Source: Natrinema sp031626495
GTDB taxonomy: Archaea > Halobacteriota > Halobacteria > Halobacteriales > Natrialbaceae
Length of the DNA stretch: 64,000 nt
Assembly (NCBI RefSeq): GCF_031626495.1
Contig: NZ_JAMQOJ010000007.1
Span: 248,001-312,000, forward strand
Direction: 5' to 3'
Of the stretch, positions 1 through 7,419 are shown in pieces. A model generated the notes under the pieces. The model was given only the letters and a program-made list of their open reading frames with translations. It searched no databases and had not been told where the DNA came from. A program made the position numbers and the translations under genes. The stretch's first letter is position 1. Every line of letters starts with the position of its first letter.

Positions 1-836
1 CCGTCTCGCAACGCGGCGATCGAGCCAGCGACGAAGGCGTCGCCGGCCCCCGTCGTATCGACGGCGTCGACATCGAACCCCGGTTGGTCGACCGCGTCCG
101 CAGGCCACGGTGCATCGTCGGCCGCGAGGGCGACCGCCCCCTCGCTCCCGCGCGTGACGAACACGGTGTGAACCGGCCAGCGGTCGATCACGGCTCGAGC
201 CGCCTCGGTCGGCGACTCGCCCGGACACCCGATCGCCGCGAGTTCGGCGGCCGTCGCGAGACAGACGTCGACGTGAGCGAGCGCGTCGCCGACGCTGTCG
301 GCGAACGTCTCCTCGTCGGGCCACAGTTCGGGTCGCAGGTTCGGATCGAACGAGACGGTACAGCCGGCGGCTGCCGCGCGCTCGAGCAGGTCGAGCGTCG
401 CCGCGTGCGAGGAACCGCTCGCGAGGGCCACGCCGCCGGCGTGGACCCATTCGCACTCGGTAAGCGTCTCGTCGTCGATCCGGCCGGGCTCGAGGCGTGT
501 GTCGGCGGTTCCGTCCCGATAAAAGCTGAACTCGCGGTCGCCGGTCTCGTCGTGGGTGACGAACGCGAGCGTCGTCTTCGCGTCGGCGTCGCGTTCGACG
601 AAGTTGTCCGGGACGCCGTACTCAGCGAAGGTTCCCTCGAGAAAGCGACCGAACGGATCCGCCCCGACCCGAGTCCAGAACAGCGGCGGCCGTTCGAGCC
701 GAGCGAGCGCGACGGCGACGTTCGCCGGCGCGCCGCCAGGACGCCGCTCGAAGCCGGAGACGTCCTCGAGCGAACCGGGTCGGTCGGGGATGAAATCGAC
801 GAGCGTCTCGCCGGCGACGAGGACCTGCTCGGGCAT
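1..836 (-). CDS. PfkB-family carbohydrate kinase (3' end outside window)
   Basis: This is a ribokinase/PfkB-fold sugar kinase that phosphorylates a sugar or sugar acid in the cytoplasm with ATP. The reading frame stays open from the ATG at 836 to the window edge, about 278 codons. It begins MPEQVLVAGETLVDFIPDRP, the usual PfkB N-terminal strand, followed by the first signature region (GGAPANVAVALARL). Close to the edge comes the second signature DTTGAGDAF, which supplies the anion hole and the catalytic Asp, so only a short C-terminus is missing. Fructokinase or 2-keto-3-deoxygluconate kinase are both plausible in a haloarchaeon; the sequence alone does not fix the substrate. It diverges from the lipoprotein gene at 951. 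Confidence 0.9.
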   Translation of the reverse strand, partial: MPEQVLVAGETLVDFIPDRPGSLEDVSGFERRPGGAPANVAVALARLERPPLFWTRVGADPFGRFLEGTFAEYGVPDNFVERDADAKTTLAFVTHDETGDREFSFYRDGTADTRLEPGRIDDETLTECEWVHAGGVALASGSSHAATLDLLERAAAAGCTVSFDPNLRPELWPDEETFADSVGDALAHVDVCLATAAELAAIGCPGESPTEAARAVIDRWPVHTVFVTRGSEGAVALAADDAPWPADAVDQPGFDVDAVDTTGAGDAFVAGSIAALRD

Positions 837-950
837 ATCTCGTCTCGTCCACGCCCACCACGGTAATCCGTTCGGTGTCCAGAGCCACCGCTCGGCGCCG
901 TATTCTCATAGGAACAATCAAATGGTATTGGTTTACACCTATCAGTAACC

Positions 951-2111
951 ATGACTGATGTCTCTCGACGAAAGCTCCTCGCGACGAGCGCGACCGGTCT
1001 CGTCGTCGGTGGGGCCGGCTGTCTGAACAGCGAGTCGGACGGAGATGGGTCTGACGGAGACGGGTCAGACGGGTCCGGAAAACAGAACGGGGGCGACGAG
1101 TCGCTCGTGCCGCCAGCACGATGGATTCCGGCTTCGGCGGGGTCGCGGCTGTTCTTTTCGTATACGGATCTCGAGACCGTTCGAAGCCACGAAACGATCC
1201 TCCCCGCCGAGACGCTCGACGAAATTCCGTTCGTACCGCACGGTGCGGGCGGCCGGGTCGTCGGCCGCATGGAAACGGAGCCGACGTTCGAGTACGTCCT
1301 CGAGTTCGGTCCGGAGGGCGACGGTGAACACTACGTCATGGGCGGCGAGTTCGATCTCGCCGGACTGGACCTCGGCGACCCCATCGACGAAGTCGGGGAT
1401 TTCGAGCGCTTCGAGGCCGCTGGGGCTTCGATCGCCGCCTCGAGCGACACGCTGATCGTCGTCGATCCGGAGATCGGCAGCATCGACGACGTGCTAGCAG
1501 CGGGACTCGACGGGACGGATCGACGGGTGGACAGCGGCGGGTCGTTTGAAGCGGTACTCGAGAACGTGGGCGACGACACGCTCGCGTTCGGAATCGTCCC
1601 CGAGTCGACCGACGAGATCGCCGTCGGACGGTCGTGGTCGGTCGCCGCCGAGACGGCGACGTACACGCAGGTCATGCTCGGGATGAACACGTCCGACGTA
1701 GACGAGGATCAACTGGAATCGGAACTCGCCTCCGAGTCGCCCTACAATAGACTCGACGAGTTTTCACTCGACATCGAGGGCGATACCGTCGTCACGACTG
1801 GGACCCTCTCCACGAGTGAGTTCCGGTACACCGACTCCATCTCGAAACACCAGGCCGGGACCAGCAGACCGGTCCGCGCGAGCGTCTCGGTCGACGTCGA
1901 GACGGCGACGCAGTCGGTTACCGTCGAACTCACGGCTATCGGGGGCGGCCACGTCGAACTCCGCGATAGCGGCGGCACGCAGGCGACGTTGACCGAGCAG
2001 GGTGACGAGGCGACGCTCGAGTACGGGGTCGGCGAGACCGAGACCGTCTCCGTAGTCGTCGTCGGCGGCGGCGAAGAGTCGGTGCTTCTGACCGAAACGG
2101 TCGAGTTCTGA
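951..2111 (+). CDS. Tat-exported haloarchaeal lipoprotein, function unknown
   Basis: A 386-residue predicted cell-surface lipoprotein. The N-terminus has a twin-arginine motif (SRRKLL), a hydrophobic stretch and a lipobox ending GGAGC near residue 24, followed by a Ser/Asp/Gly-rich linker to about residue 50. The mature part is acidic, apparently beta-rich, and has no enzyme motif that I recognise. An AT-rich divergent promoter region with the sink kinase lies at 837-950. The next gene is convergent and only about 10 bp away. Function is unknown; a surface or ligand-binding role is inference from the signal peptide only. Confidence 0.8.
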   Translation: MTDVSRRKLLATSATGLVVGGAGCLNSESDGDGSDGDGSDGSGKQNGGDESLVPPARWIPASAGSRLFFSYTDLETVRSHETILPAETLDEIPFVPHGAGGRVVGRMETEPTFEYVLEFGPEGDGEHYVMGGEFDLAGLDLGDPIDEVGDFERFEAAGASIAASSDTLIVVDPEIGSIDDVLAAGLDGTDRRVDSGGSFEAVLENVGDDTLAFGIVPESTDEIAVGRSWSVAAETATYTQVMLGMNTSDVDEDQLESELASESPYNRLDEFSLDIEGDTVVTTGTLSTSEFRYTDSISKHQAGTSRPVRASVSVDVETATQSVTVELTAIGGGHVELRDSGGTQATLTEQGDEATLEYGVGETETVSVVVVGGGEESVLLTETVEF

Positions 2112-2121
2112 CCGGGCGAAG

Positions 2122-3591
2122 TTAGAGGACGATACTCTTCTGTCGCATCATCGCGTGGATCGAGGCGTCGAGACCCTCGCGACCGATCCCCGAGTCCTTG
2201 TTACCGCCGAAGGGAACGTCGCCGAGGCCGTGGCTCGGCGCGCCGTTGATCCGGACCGCACCGGCGTCGATGCGCTCGGCCATCCGCATCGCGCGCTTGT
2301 AGTCGTTCGTGAACACCGCCGCGTCGAGCGCGAGGTCGGAGCCGTTGGCGATCTCGAGGGCCTCGTCTTCGTCTTCGAAGGTGGTGATCGCCGCGATGGG
2401 GCCGAACTGCTCCTCGTCGACGAGACGGGCGTCGTGGGGGACGTTCGCCAGCAGCGTCGGCTCGAAGAACTGGTTGCCGAGTTCGTCCGGGACGCCTTCG
2501 GGGGCGCGGCGTTCGCCCCCGCGGACGATCTCCGCGCCCTTCTCTACGGCGTCGTCGACGAGTTCCTCGACCCAGTCGGCCTGCTCCTCGCTGATCAGCG
2601 GGCCGAAGGCGGTGTCCTCGTCGAAGAGATCGCCGGCCTGCCAGGCGTCCATCTGGCCGTCGAGCAGCTCGACGAGGTCGTCGTGAATCGACTCGTGAGC
2701 GAGCACGCGGGAGATGGCCGAGCAGCGCTGGCCGGCGTACTTGAACGAGCCCTTGGCGCAGTTGCCCGCCACGTCGGCGAGGTCGGCGTCGTCGAAGACG
2801 ACTGCCGGAGCGTTCCCGCCCAGTTCCATGTGAAGGTTGACCATGCCACTCTCGCGGGCGACGTGTTTGCCCGCACCCGAGGAGCCGGTCATGGCGATGG
2901 CGTTGACGCGGTCGTCGCCGGCCAGCACGTCGCCGATCTCGCTCGCCTCGCCGGGGACGAAGTTGAACGCGCCGTCCGGAATCCCGTCGACGTCGGCGAT
3001 GACGTCCGCGAGGATGGCCGCCGAGATGGGCGTCTTGCTCGCGGGCTTGAGCAGGACGCTGTTGCCGGCCGCGAGCGCTGGTGCGACCTGCAGGGCCGTC
3101 GTCGCCAGCGGGTAGTTGTAGGGGGTGATACAGAGGACGGCGCCGATCGGCTCGTGCTTGACGATAGCCTGCCAGCCCTCGTGGCCCGCGGTCGAGCCCT
3201 CGCGGAACTCGCCCTTACTGACGATGTTGCGAGCCTCCTCGGCCGCCCGATCGAACCGCTCGGCCGCCTGACCGACTTCGCCGCGGGCCGACGAGATCGG
3301 TTTCCCCGCCTCGCGGACGATGACCTCCGCGAGTTCCTCCTCGCGCTCGCGGAGCCCGTCGGCGATCGCTTCGCACCACTCCGCGCGTTCGACGACCGTG
3401 GTCTCGCGCATCGTCGGTTTGATCTCGTGGGCGGCCGCGAGGGCGGCCCGCGCCTCCGCCGGCCCCGCCGCGGCGACTTGCGCGAAGGTCCCGCCCTCGG
3501 CGAGATCCGAGACCGATAGCGCGTTCTCGGCCTCGAGCCATTCACCGTCGACGAACAGTCGCTCCCGCCGCTGTGCGATTCTGGTTGCCAT
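2122..3591 (-). CDS. Aldehyde dehydrogenase, GapN/lactaldehyde dehydrogenase-like
   Basis: A 489-residue NAD(P)-dependent aldehyde dehydrogenase of normal family length. The cofactor-fold motif ITPYNYPL contains the conserved Asn159. The general-base Glu256 lies in MELGGNAP, and the nucleophile Cys290 in GQRCSAISRVL. The GQRCxA context resembles non-phosphorylating glyceraldehyde-3-phosphate dehydrogenases (GapN) and archaeal lactaldehyde dehydrogenases more than betaine-aldehyde types. A GapN role would fit sugar catabolism beside the PfkB kinase, but substrate assignment is inference. It diverges from dpsA across a 205-bp AT-rich region. Confidence 0.9.
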   Translation of the reverse strand: MATRIAQRRERLFVDGEWLEAENALSVSDLAEGGTFAQVAAAGPAEARAALAAAHEIKPTMRETTVVERAEWCEAIADGLREREEELAEVIVREAGKPISSARGEVGQAAERFDRAAEEARNIVSKGEFREGSTAGHEGWQAIVKHEPIGAVLCITPYNYPLATTALQVAPALAAGNSVLLKPASKTPISAAILADVIADVDGIPDGAFNFVPGEASEIGDVLAGDDRVNAIAMTGSSGAGKHVARESGMVNLHMELGGNAPAVVFDDADLADVAGNCAKGSFKYAGQRCSAISRVLAHESIHDDLVELLDGQMDAWQAGDLFDEDTAFGPLISEEQADWVEELVDDAVEKGAEIVRGGERRAPEGVPDELGNQFFEPTLLANVPHDARLVDEEQFGPIAAITTFEDEDEALEIANGSDLALDAAVFTNDYKRAMRMAERIDAGAVRINGAPSHGLGDVPFGGNKDSGIGREGLDASIHAMMRQKSIVL

Positions 3592-3722
3592 AACAGTCTC
3601 TTGGACCCCCTCACTGAAAATGTTTACTCAACCCCGAAAAAATAAAGAATGCGGTGACCGTGACGTTCGCTAACACATATTATTCGTCCATCTGGCAAAT
3701 ATAGGGCATCTACCGAAAACAA

Positions 3723-3743
3723 TTCTTTAGGTGTGCCAAAGAA
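3723..3743. promoter_or_regulatory. Iron-box-like palindrome upstream of dpsA
   Basis: An inverted repeat with arms TTCTTT and AAAGAA encloses TTAGGTGTGCCAAA (3727-3740). This core matches 11 of 14 positions of the perfect iron box at 4679-4692. It lies upstream of the likely dpsA TATA element (TTTAAG, 3764-3769), the position expected for activation rather than blocking. A DtxR/IdeR/SirR-family metalloregulator is the natural candidate; binding is inferred. Confidence 0.6.
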
Positions 3744-3796
3744 ATGTTTACTCGAGGGAAGTCTTTAAGTGGGTCGCGCGTGTATCGTGAAACGAG

Positions 3797-4342
3797 ATGA
3801 GCACCCAGAAGACCGTCCGTCAACAGGCCGGCACCGTCGAGGAGAACGCACTTCGCCTCGAGCAGGAGAAAGCCGAACAGATCGTCGAAGCGCTGAACAC
3901 CGAACTGGCGAACTCGTACGTCCTCTACCACCAGCTGAAAAAGCACCACTGGGTCGTCGAGGGCGCGGAGTTCCTGCCTCTCCACGAGTTCCTCGAAGAG
4001 GCGTACGAACACGTCGAGGAAGGGGCAGACGTCATCGCCGAGCGCGCGCAGGCGCTGGGCGGCGTCCCGGTCTCCGGCCCCGCGAACCAGGAGGAACGCG
4101 CGACCGTCGAGTTCGAGGGCGAAGACGTCTACGACGTCCGAACGATGTTCCAGAACGACCTCGAGATGTACGGCGACATCATCCAGTCGATGCGGGACAG
4201 CATCGAACTCGCCGAGAACCTCGGCGACCCCGCGACCGCGGAGATCCTACGCGAAATCCTCGTCACGCTCGAGGAGGACGGCCACCACTTCGAGCACTAC
4301 CTCGAAGACGACACGCTGGTGCTCGAGGAAGCGACGCACTGA
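3797..4342 (+). CDS. dpsA: DNA-protecting ferritin-like protein DpsA
   Basis: A 181-residue Dps-class mini-ferritin, almost the same length as Halobacterium DpsA. It forms a dodecameric cage that oxidises Fe(II) with peroxide and stores iron, protecting DNA. The ferroxidase ligands are recognisable: His51 in KKHHWVVEG, His63 in PLHEFLEE, and Asp78 and Glu82 in GADVIAERAQALGG. The start is supported by a TATA-like TTTAAG 33 bp upstream, giving an almost leaderless mRNA. An iron-box-like palindrome lies further upstream. A T-run near 4424 could terminate the transcript. Confidence 0.95.
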   Translation: MSTQKTVRQQAGTVEENALRLEQEKAEQIVEALNTELANSYVLYHQLKKHHWVVEGAEFLPLHEFLEEAYEHVEEGADVIAERAQALGGVPVSGPANQEERATVEFEGEDVYDVRTMFQNDLEMYGDIIQSMRDSIELAENLGDPATAEILREILVTLEEDGHHFEHYLEDDTLVLEEATH

Positions 4343-4501
4343 TCGCCGTTCGACCGAACAGAGACGGGAATCGAGAGACGAGCGAAAGCGGACCGCGTCG
4401 GCGGCTGCCGAACAGCGAAGACGGTTTTTCGCAGAGATCGTACCGATCTATCGTTCGTAGTCGACACTGACTGACAGTTCGGCCGGACGAGTGTGAACCG
4501 G

Positions 4502-4669
4502 TTAGCGCTCGAGTTCGACGGCCAGATCCGTCGCGATCCAGCCGTCGCTGTTGTCTTGTTCGGTAAAGACGACTTTTCCGGGACGGGTCTCGTGACTCGT
4601 CACGACGACTGCCGGCTCCTCGAGTTCTTCGTCGAGTTCGGGATCCTCCCTACGGGCGGGTGCTTCCAT
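4502..4669 (-). CDS. Small acidic haloarchaeal protein (DUF7331-like) behind an iron box
   Basis: A 55-residue acidic protein. It starts MEAPARREDPEL and ends with NSDGWIATDLAVELER; this kind of ending (Asp/Trp-Ile-Ala-x-Asp) is familiar from small haloarchaeal proteins labelled DUF7331, though that assignment is from memory. No cysteines or histidine clusters suggest direct metal binding. The promoter is very clear: TTTTTAGATTT sits about 32 bp before the ATG, and a perfect 6-2-6 palindrome TTAGGCGAGCCTAA fills the gap between it and the start. Iron-dependent repression is therefore likely. Function unknown; the neighbouring dpsA suggests a link to iron status. Confidence 0.75.
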   Translation of the reverse strand: MEAPARREDPELDEELEEPAVVVTSHETRPGKVVFTEQDNSDGWIATDLAVELER

Positions 4670-4678
4670 CAGGTGGAG

Positions 4679-4692
4679 TTAGGCGAGCCTAA
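4679..4692. promoter_or_regulatory. DtxR/IdeR-type iron box
   Basis: The perfect palindrome TTAGGCGAGCCTAA has arms TTAGGC and GCCTAA with a 2-bp centre, matching the known DtxR/IdeR operator half-sites. It lies 10-23 bp before the ATG of the 55-residue minus-strand gene and directly after its TATA element, the classical place for a repressor site. Confidence 0.75.
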
Positions 4693-4843
4693 ATCTAAAA
4701 AGGTTTTGGTCGCCCTAAGATCCCGAGAACGGTCGCTCGAATGTAGGTGGGGCGTCATTTCGAGTGCGTCTGGAGGCGCTCCCGTGCGAGAGGGCCTCAC
4801 GAAGATAGCATCATTTTTCCGGATTGCCCGAAACGATCATCAT

Positions 4844-5170
4844 ATGAGTTCACACGAGAACTGGTCACAGGGCGCGAACGGTCGACGGCGAGGACGGGAA
4901 CTGATCGCGCAACTGTTCGATGTCGATGCCGACCGCGTCGAATCGCTGAGTTGGCCCCTCGGCAATCGCATCACCGTCGAGGCGGACGCGACGCGCCGGT
5001 TCGAACTCGCACATCGACGCTCCGTGCGGACGGTAACCGCCTTCGAGGCGACCGACTACACCAGCGTCCTGCGTCTCCGGACCCCGATCGGGCGCGAGAA
5101 ATTCTACGGCGTGGCAAACGCAGATATCGCGACCCCGCCTGAGAGCGACGAGTGGGTTCGGGCCGACTGA
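4844..5170 (+). CDS. Conserved haloarchaeal hypothetical protein
   Basis: A 108-residue hydrophilic protein that I cannot assign to a characterised family. I place the start at the ATG at 4844 (MSSHENWSQGANG); the longer open frame upstream crosses the promoter region of the divergent iron-box gene and has non-haloarchaeal composition. The protein has no signal peptide, membrane segment or Cys pairs. The pattern of short alternating strands (RITVEAD, RTVTAFEATDY, SVLRLRTPIG) suggests a small beta-rich domain. The macrodomain gene follows 68 bp downstream on the same strand. Confidence 0.65.
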   Translation: MSSHENWSQGANGRRRGRELIAQLFDVDADRVESLSWPLGNRITVEADATRRFELAHRRSVRTVTAFEATDYTSVLRLRTPIGREKFYGVANADIATPPESDEWVRAD

Positions 5171-5238
5171 CCCGCAACCGGTGCGCGCCGACAGTCGTCA
5201 CGGTCAGGTTCTTTGGGCTCGTTCCAGAAGTACCGCGT

Positions 5239-5736
5239 ATGGAGTTCGACGTCATTCAGGGCGACATCGCCGACCAGTCCGCCGACGCGCTCGTCAACGC
5301 CGCCGGCACAAGCCTCCGGATGGGGTCGGGCGTCGCCGGCGCGCTCCGACGGGGCGCGGGCGAGGAAATCAACGACGCGGCGATGGAGCAGGGGCCGGTC
5401 GATCTCGGCGCGGTTGCCGTCACCGACGCCTACGATCTCGACGCCGAGTACGTCATCCACGCCGCGGCGATGCCCCACTACGGCGACGGCGACGCGACCG
5501 AGGAGAGCATCCGCGATGCGACCCGCAACGCGCTCGAGAAAGCAGACGACCTCGACTGCGAGTCGCTCGTCGTCCCCGCGCTGGGCTGTGGTGTCGCCGG
5601 TTTCGACCTGATGGACGGTGCCGAGATCATCGGCGAGGAGGTCCGGAACTACGAGCCGGCGACGCTCGCGGACGTTCGCCTGATCGCTTACAGCGACGCG
5701 GAGTACGAGGCGATGCGGGCGGCGACCGACGGCTAG
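5239..5736 (+). CDS. Macrodomain (ADP-ribose-binding) protein
   Basis: A 165-residue stand-alone macrodomain covering the whole protein. The start MEFDVIQGDIADQSADALVN gives the canonical first strand and the GDI(T/A) motif. ALVNAAG provides the adenine and distal-ribose contacts. GSGVAGALRRGAG is the glycine-rich loop, and PALGCGVAGFD the phosphate-binding loop. Such proteins bind ADP-ribose and often hydrolyse O-acetyl-ADP-ribose or remove ADP-ribose from proteins; which activity applies here is not visible. The ATG at 5239 is preferred over upstream in-frame starts because the fold begins there. It is convergent with purM, and the two stop codons share one CTAG. Confidence 0.9.
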   Translation: MEFDVIQGDIADQSADALVNAAGTSLRMGSGVAGALRRGAGEEINDAAMEQGPVDLGAVAVTDAYDLDAEYVIHAAAMPHYGDGDATEESIRDATRNALEKADDLDCESLVVPALGCGVAGFDLMDGAEIIGEEVRNYEPATLADVRLIAYSDAEYEAMRAATDG

Positions 5737-6719
5737 GACAGCGAGAGGCCGCGGATCTCGACGGTGTGCCCGTCTTCGACGCGACCGATGATTTGCCCGT
5801 CCGTTTCCGCGACGAGAGCGTCGGCCCGGTCTTCCGGGAGCGCGACGACGAAGCCGGTGCCCATGTTGAACGTGCGGTGCATCTCCGCGTCGGTCACGTT
5901 CCCCTCCTCCTGTATGAACTCGAAGATCGGCTGGGCCGGCAACGGGTCGTCGATCACGTACTCGCGCTCGCCCATCCGCAGCAGGTTCGTCCAGCCGCCG
6001 CCGGTGACGTGGGCCGCGGCGCGGACGCCGTGGTCGCGCATCGGCTCGAGCAAATCGGTGTAGATCCGGGTCGGCCGCAGCAGTTCCTCGCCGATCGTTC
6101 GCTCGGGGTCCAGCGGGAACTCGTCGGTGTACTCGTGCTCGCGGGTCACGGCCTCTCGGGCGAGCGTCAGCCCGTTCGAGTGGATCCCGTTCGAGGGGAA
6201 GCCGACGAGCGCGTCGCCGACCTGCGCCTCGCCCTCGAGAATGTCGTCTTTCGTCGCCAACCCGGCGCAGGTCCCCGCGAGGTCGAAGCCTTTCACGACC
6301 TCGGGCATCACCGCCGTCTCGCCGCCGAGCATTGTGAGGTCGGCCTGCTCTAACCCCACCGCGAGTCCCTCGCCGATCTGATTGGTCAGCTCCTCGTCGG
6401 GCTCGTCGATCGCCAGATAGTCGACGAACGCGACGGGTTCGACGCCGGCCGCGACGAGGTCGTTGACGTTCATCGCGATGCAGTCGATGCCGATCGTCGA
6501 GAAGTCCTCGATCGCTTCGGCCACGAGCAACTTCGTGCCGACGCCGTCGGTCGCCAGCGCCAGATATCGGTCACCGATGTCGATCAGCCCGGCGTACTCG
6601 GTCCGCAGGTCGCTGCCGAAGGCCTCGAGCAGCGCGGCGGTCGCGTCCTCGCTGGCCTCGATGTCGACGCCGGTCTCGGCGTAGGTCAGCCGCTCCCCCT
6701 CGTCGTCCGTGTCGGTCAT
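5733..6719 (-). CDS. purM: Phosphoribosylformylglycinamidine cyclo-ligase (AIR synthetase)
   Basis: A 328-residue PurM that converts FGAM plus ATP to aminoimidazole ribotide in purine synthesis. Diagnostic features are the N-terminal YAETGVDI, the ATP-binding motif DGVGTKLLVA, MNVNDLVAAG, GGETAVMPE and the C-terminal HVTGGGWTNL and FNMGTGF. I chose the ATG at 6719 (MTDTDDEGERLTYAE); a start nine codons upstream would add an arginine-rich, uncharacteristic leader. The gene runs in the same direction as the M50 and TraB genes behind it but is separated by about 70 bp. Confidence 0.95.
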   Translation of the reverse strand: MTDTDDEGERLTYAETGVDIEASEDATAALLEAFGSDLRTEYAGLIDIGDRYLALATDGVGTKLLVAEAIEDFSTIGIDCIAMNVNDLVAAGVEPVAFVDYLAIDEPDEELTNQIGEGLAVGLEQADLTMLGGETAVMPEVVKGFDLAGTCAGLATKDDILEGEAQVGDALVGFPSNGIHSNGLTLAREAVTREHEYTDEFPLDPERTIGEELLRPTRIYTDLLEPMRDHGVRAAAHVTGGGWTNLLRMGEREYVIDDPLPAQPIFEFIQEEGNVTDAEMHRTFNMGTGFVVALPEDRADALVAETDGQIIGRVEDGHTVEIRGLSLS

Positions 6720-6789
6720 AGTCGAACGACCTCGCGGGGCGAGCAAAAGGCCACCGGTCCGGCGGAGACGGAAGGGGGCGACGGACTCG

Positions 6790-7419
6790 TCAGAACAGCC
6801 CGACGCGGAAGATCACGAACGCCGCCAGCGCTACGCTCGGGACGAAGACTAGCACGAAGACGCCCTTGTGCCACTCGAGGACGGACTTCCCGTCCAGCGG
6901 GCCGAAGGGGATCATGTTGAACGCCGCGAGGAAGAGGTTGATCCAGATCCCCATCTGTCCGATGGTTCCCAGCGGCTCGGGCAGGATTACCAGCGGGAGG
7001 AAGAGCAAGGCGAGGAAGAGGTTCGTGACCGGCCCCGCGAGCGCGATCAGCCCGTTCTCCCGCGTCGTGATCTGGCCGCGGTGGTAGACGGCTCCCGGTG
7101 CGGCGACGAGGAAGCCGATGAGCGCGCCCATGATCGCCAGGAAGAGCATCTGGTAGTCCGCCCGGAACTCGGCGAGCTGGCCGAACTCGATCGCGACCAT
7201 CTTGTGTGCAATCTCGTGGAGCAGGAAGGCGACGCCGACGGTGACGAGGCTCAGCGCGACCATCGTCAGGAACGTTCCGACGCTGCTGCCCCGGTGGATC
7301 GGCGCGAACAGCAGCGCGAACGCGACGCTGAGCGTGAGCCACGCGACGGCGAGGTCGCGCAGTTCCCGGTCGCTGAACTGCAGTTCCGAACCGGACTTCT
7401 GCTGGGGCTGATAGCTCAT
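6790..7419 (-). CDS. Site-2-protease-like M50 membrane metallopeptidase
   Basis: A 209-residue polytopic zinc metalloprotease. The catalytic HExxH motif (HEIAHK, His68, Glu69, His72) lies in a membrane helix, and the third ligand is Asp176 in NMIPFGPLDG, the S2P/M50 signature. About five to six hydrophobic segments are visible. There is no PDZ or CBS domain, as in small archaeal S2P homologues. The start codon overlaps the stop of the upstream TraB-family gene as ATGA (7416-7419), so the two are almost certainly translated from one mRNA. Substrate unknown; regulated intramembrane proteolysis or peptide maturation is family inference. Confidence 0.9.
   Translation of the reverse strand: MSYQPQQKSGSELQFSDRELRDLAVAWLTLSVAFALLFAPIHRGSSVGTFLTMVALSLVTVGVAFLLHEIAHKMVAIEFGQLAEFRADYQMLFLAIMGALIGFLVAAPGAVYHRGQITTRENGLIALAGPVTNLFLALLFLPLVILPEPLGTIGQMGIWINLFLAAFNMIPFGPLDGKSVLEWHKGVFVLVFVPSVALAAFVIFRVGLF

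Noticed and set aside
84..866. 260-codon plus-strand ORF at the left edge
   Set aside because: It is the antisense shadow of the PfkB kinase, whose two signature motifs are visible on the minus strand.
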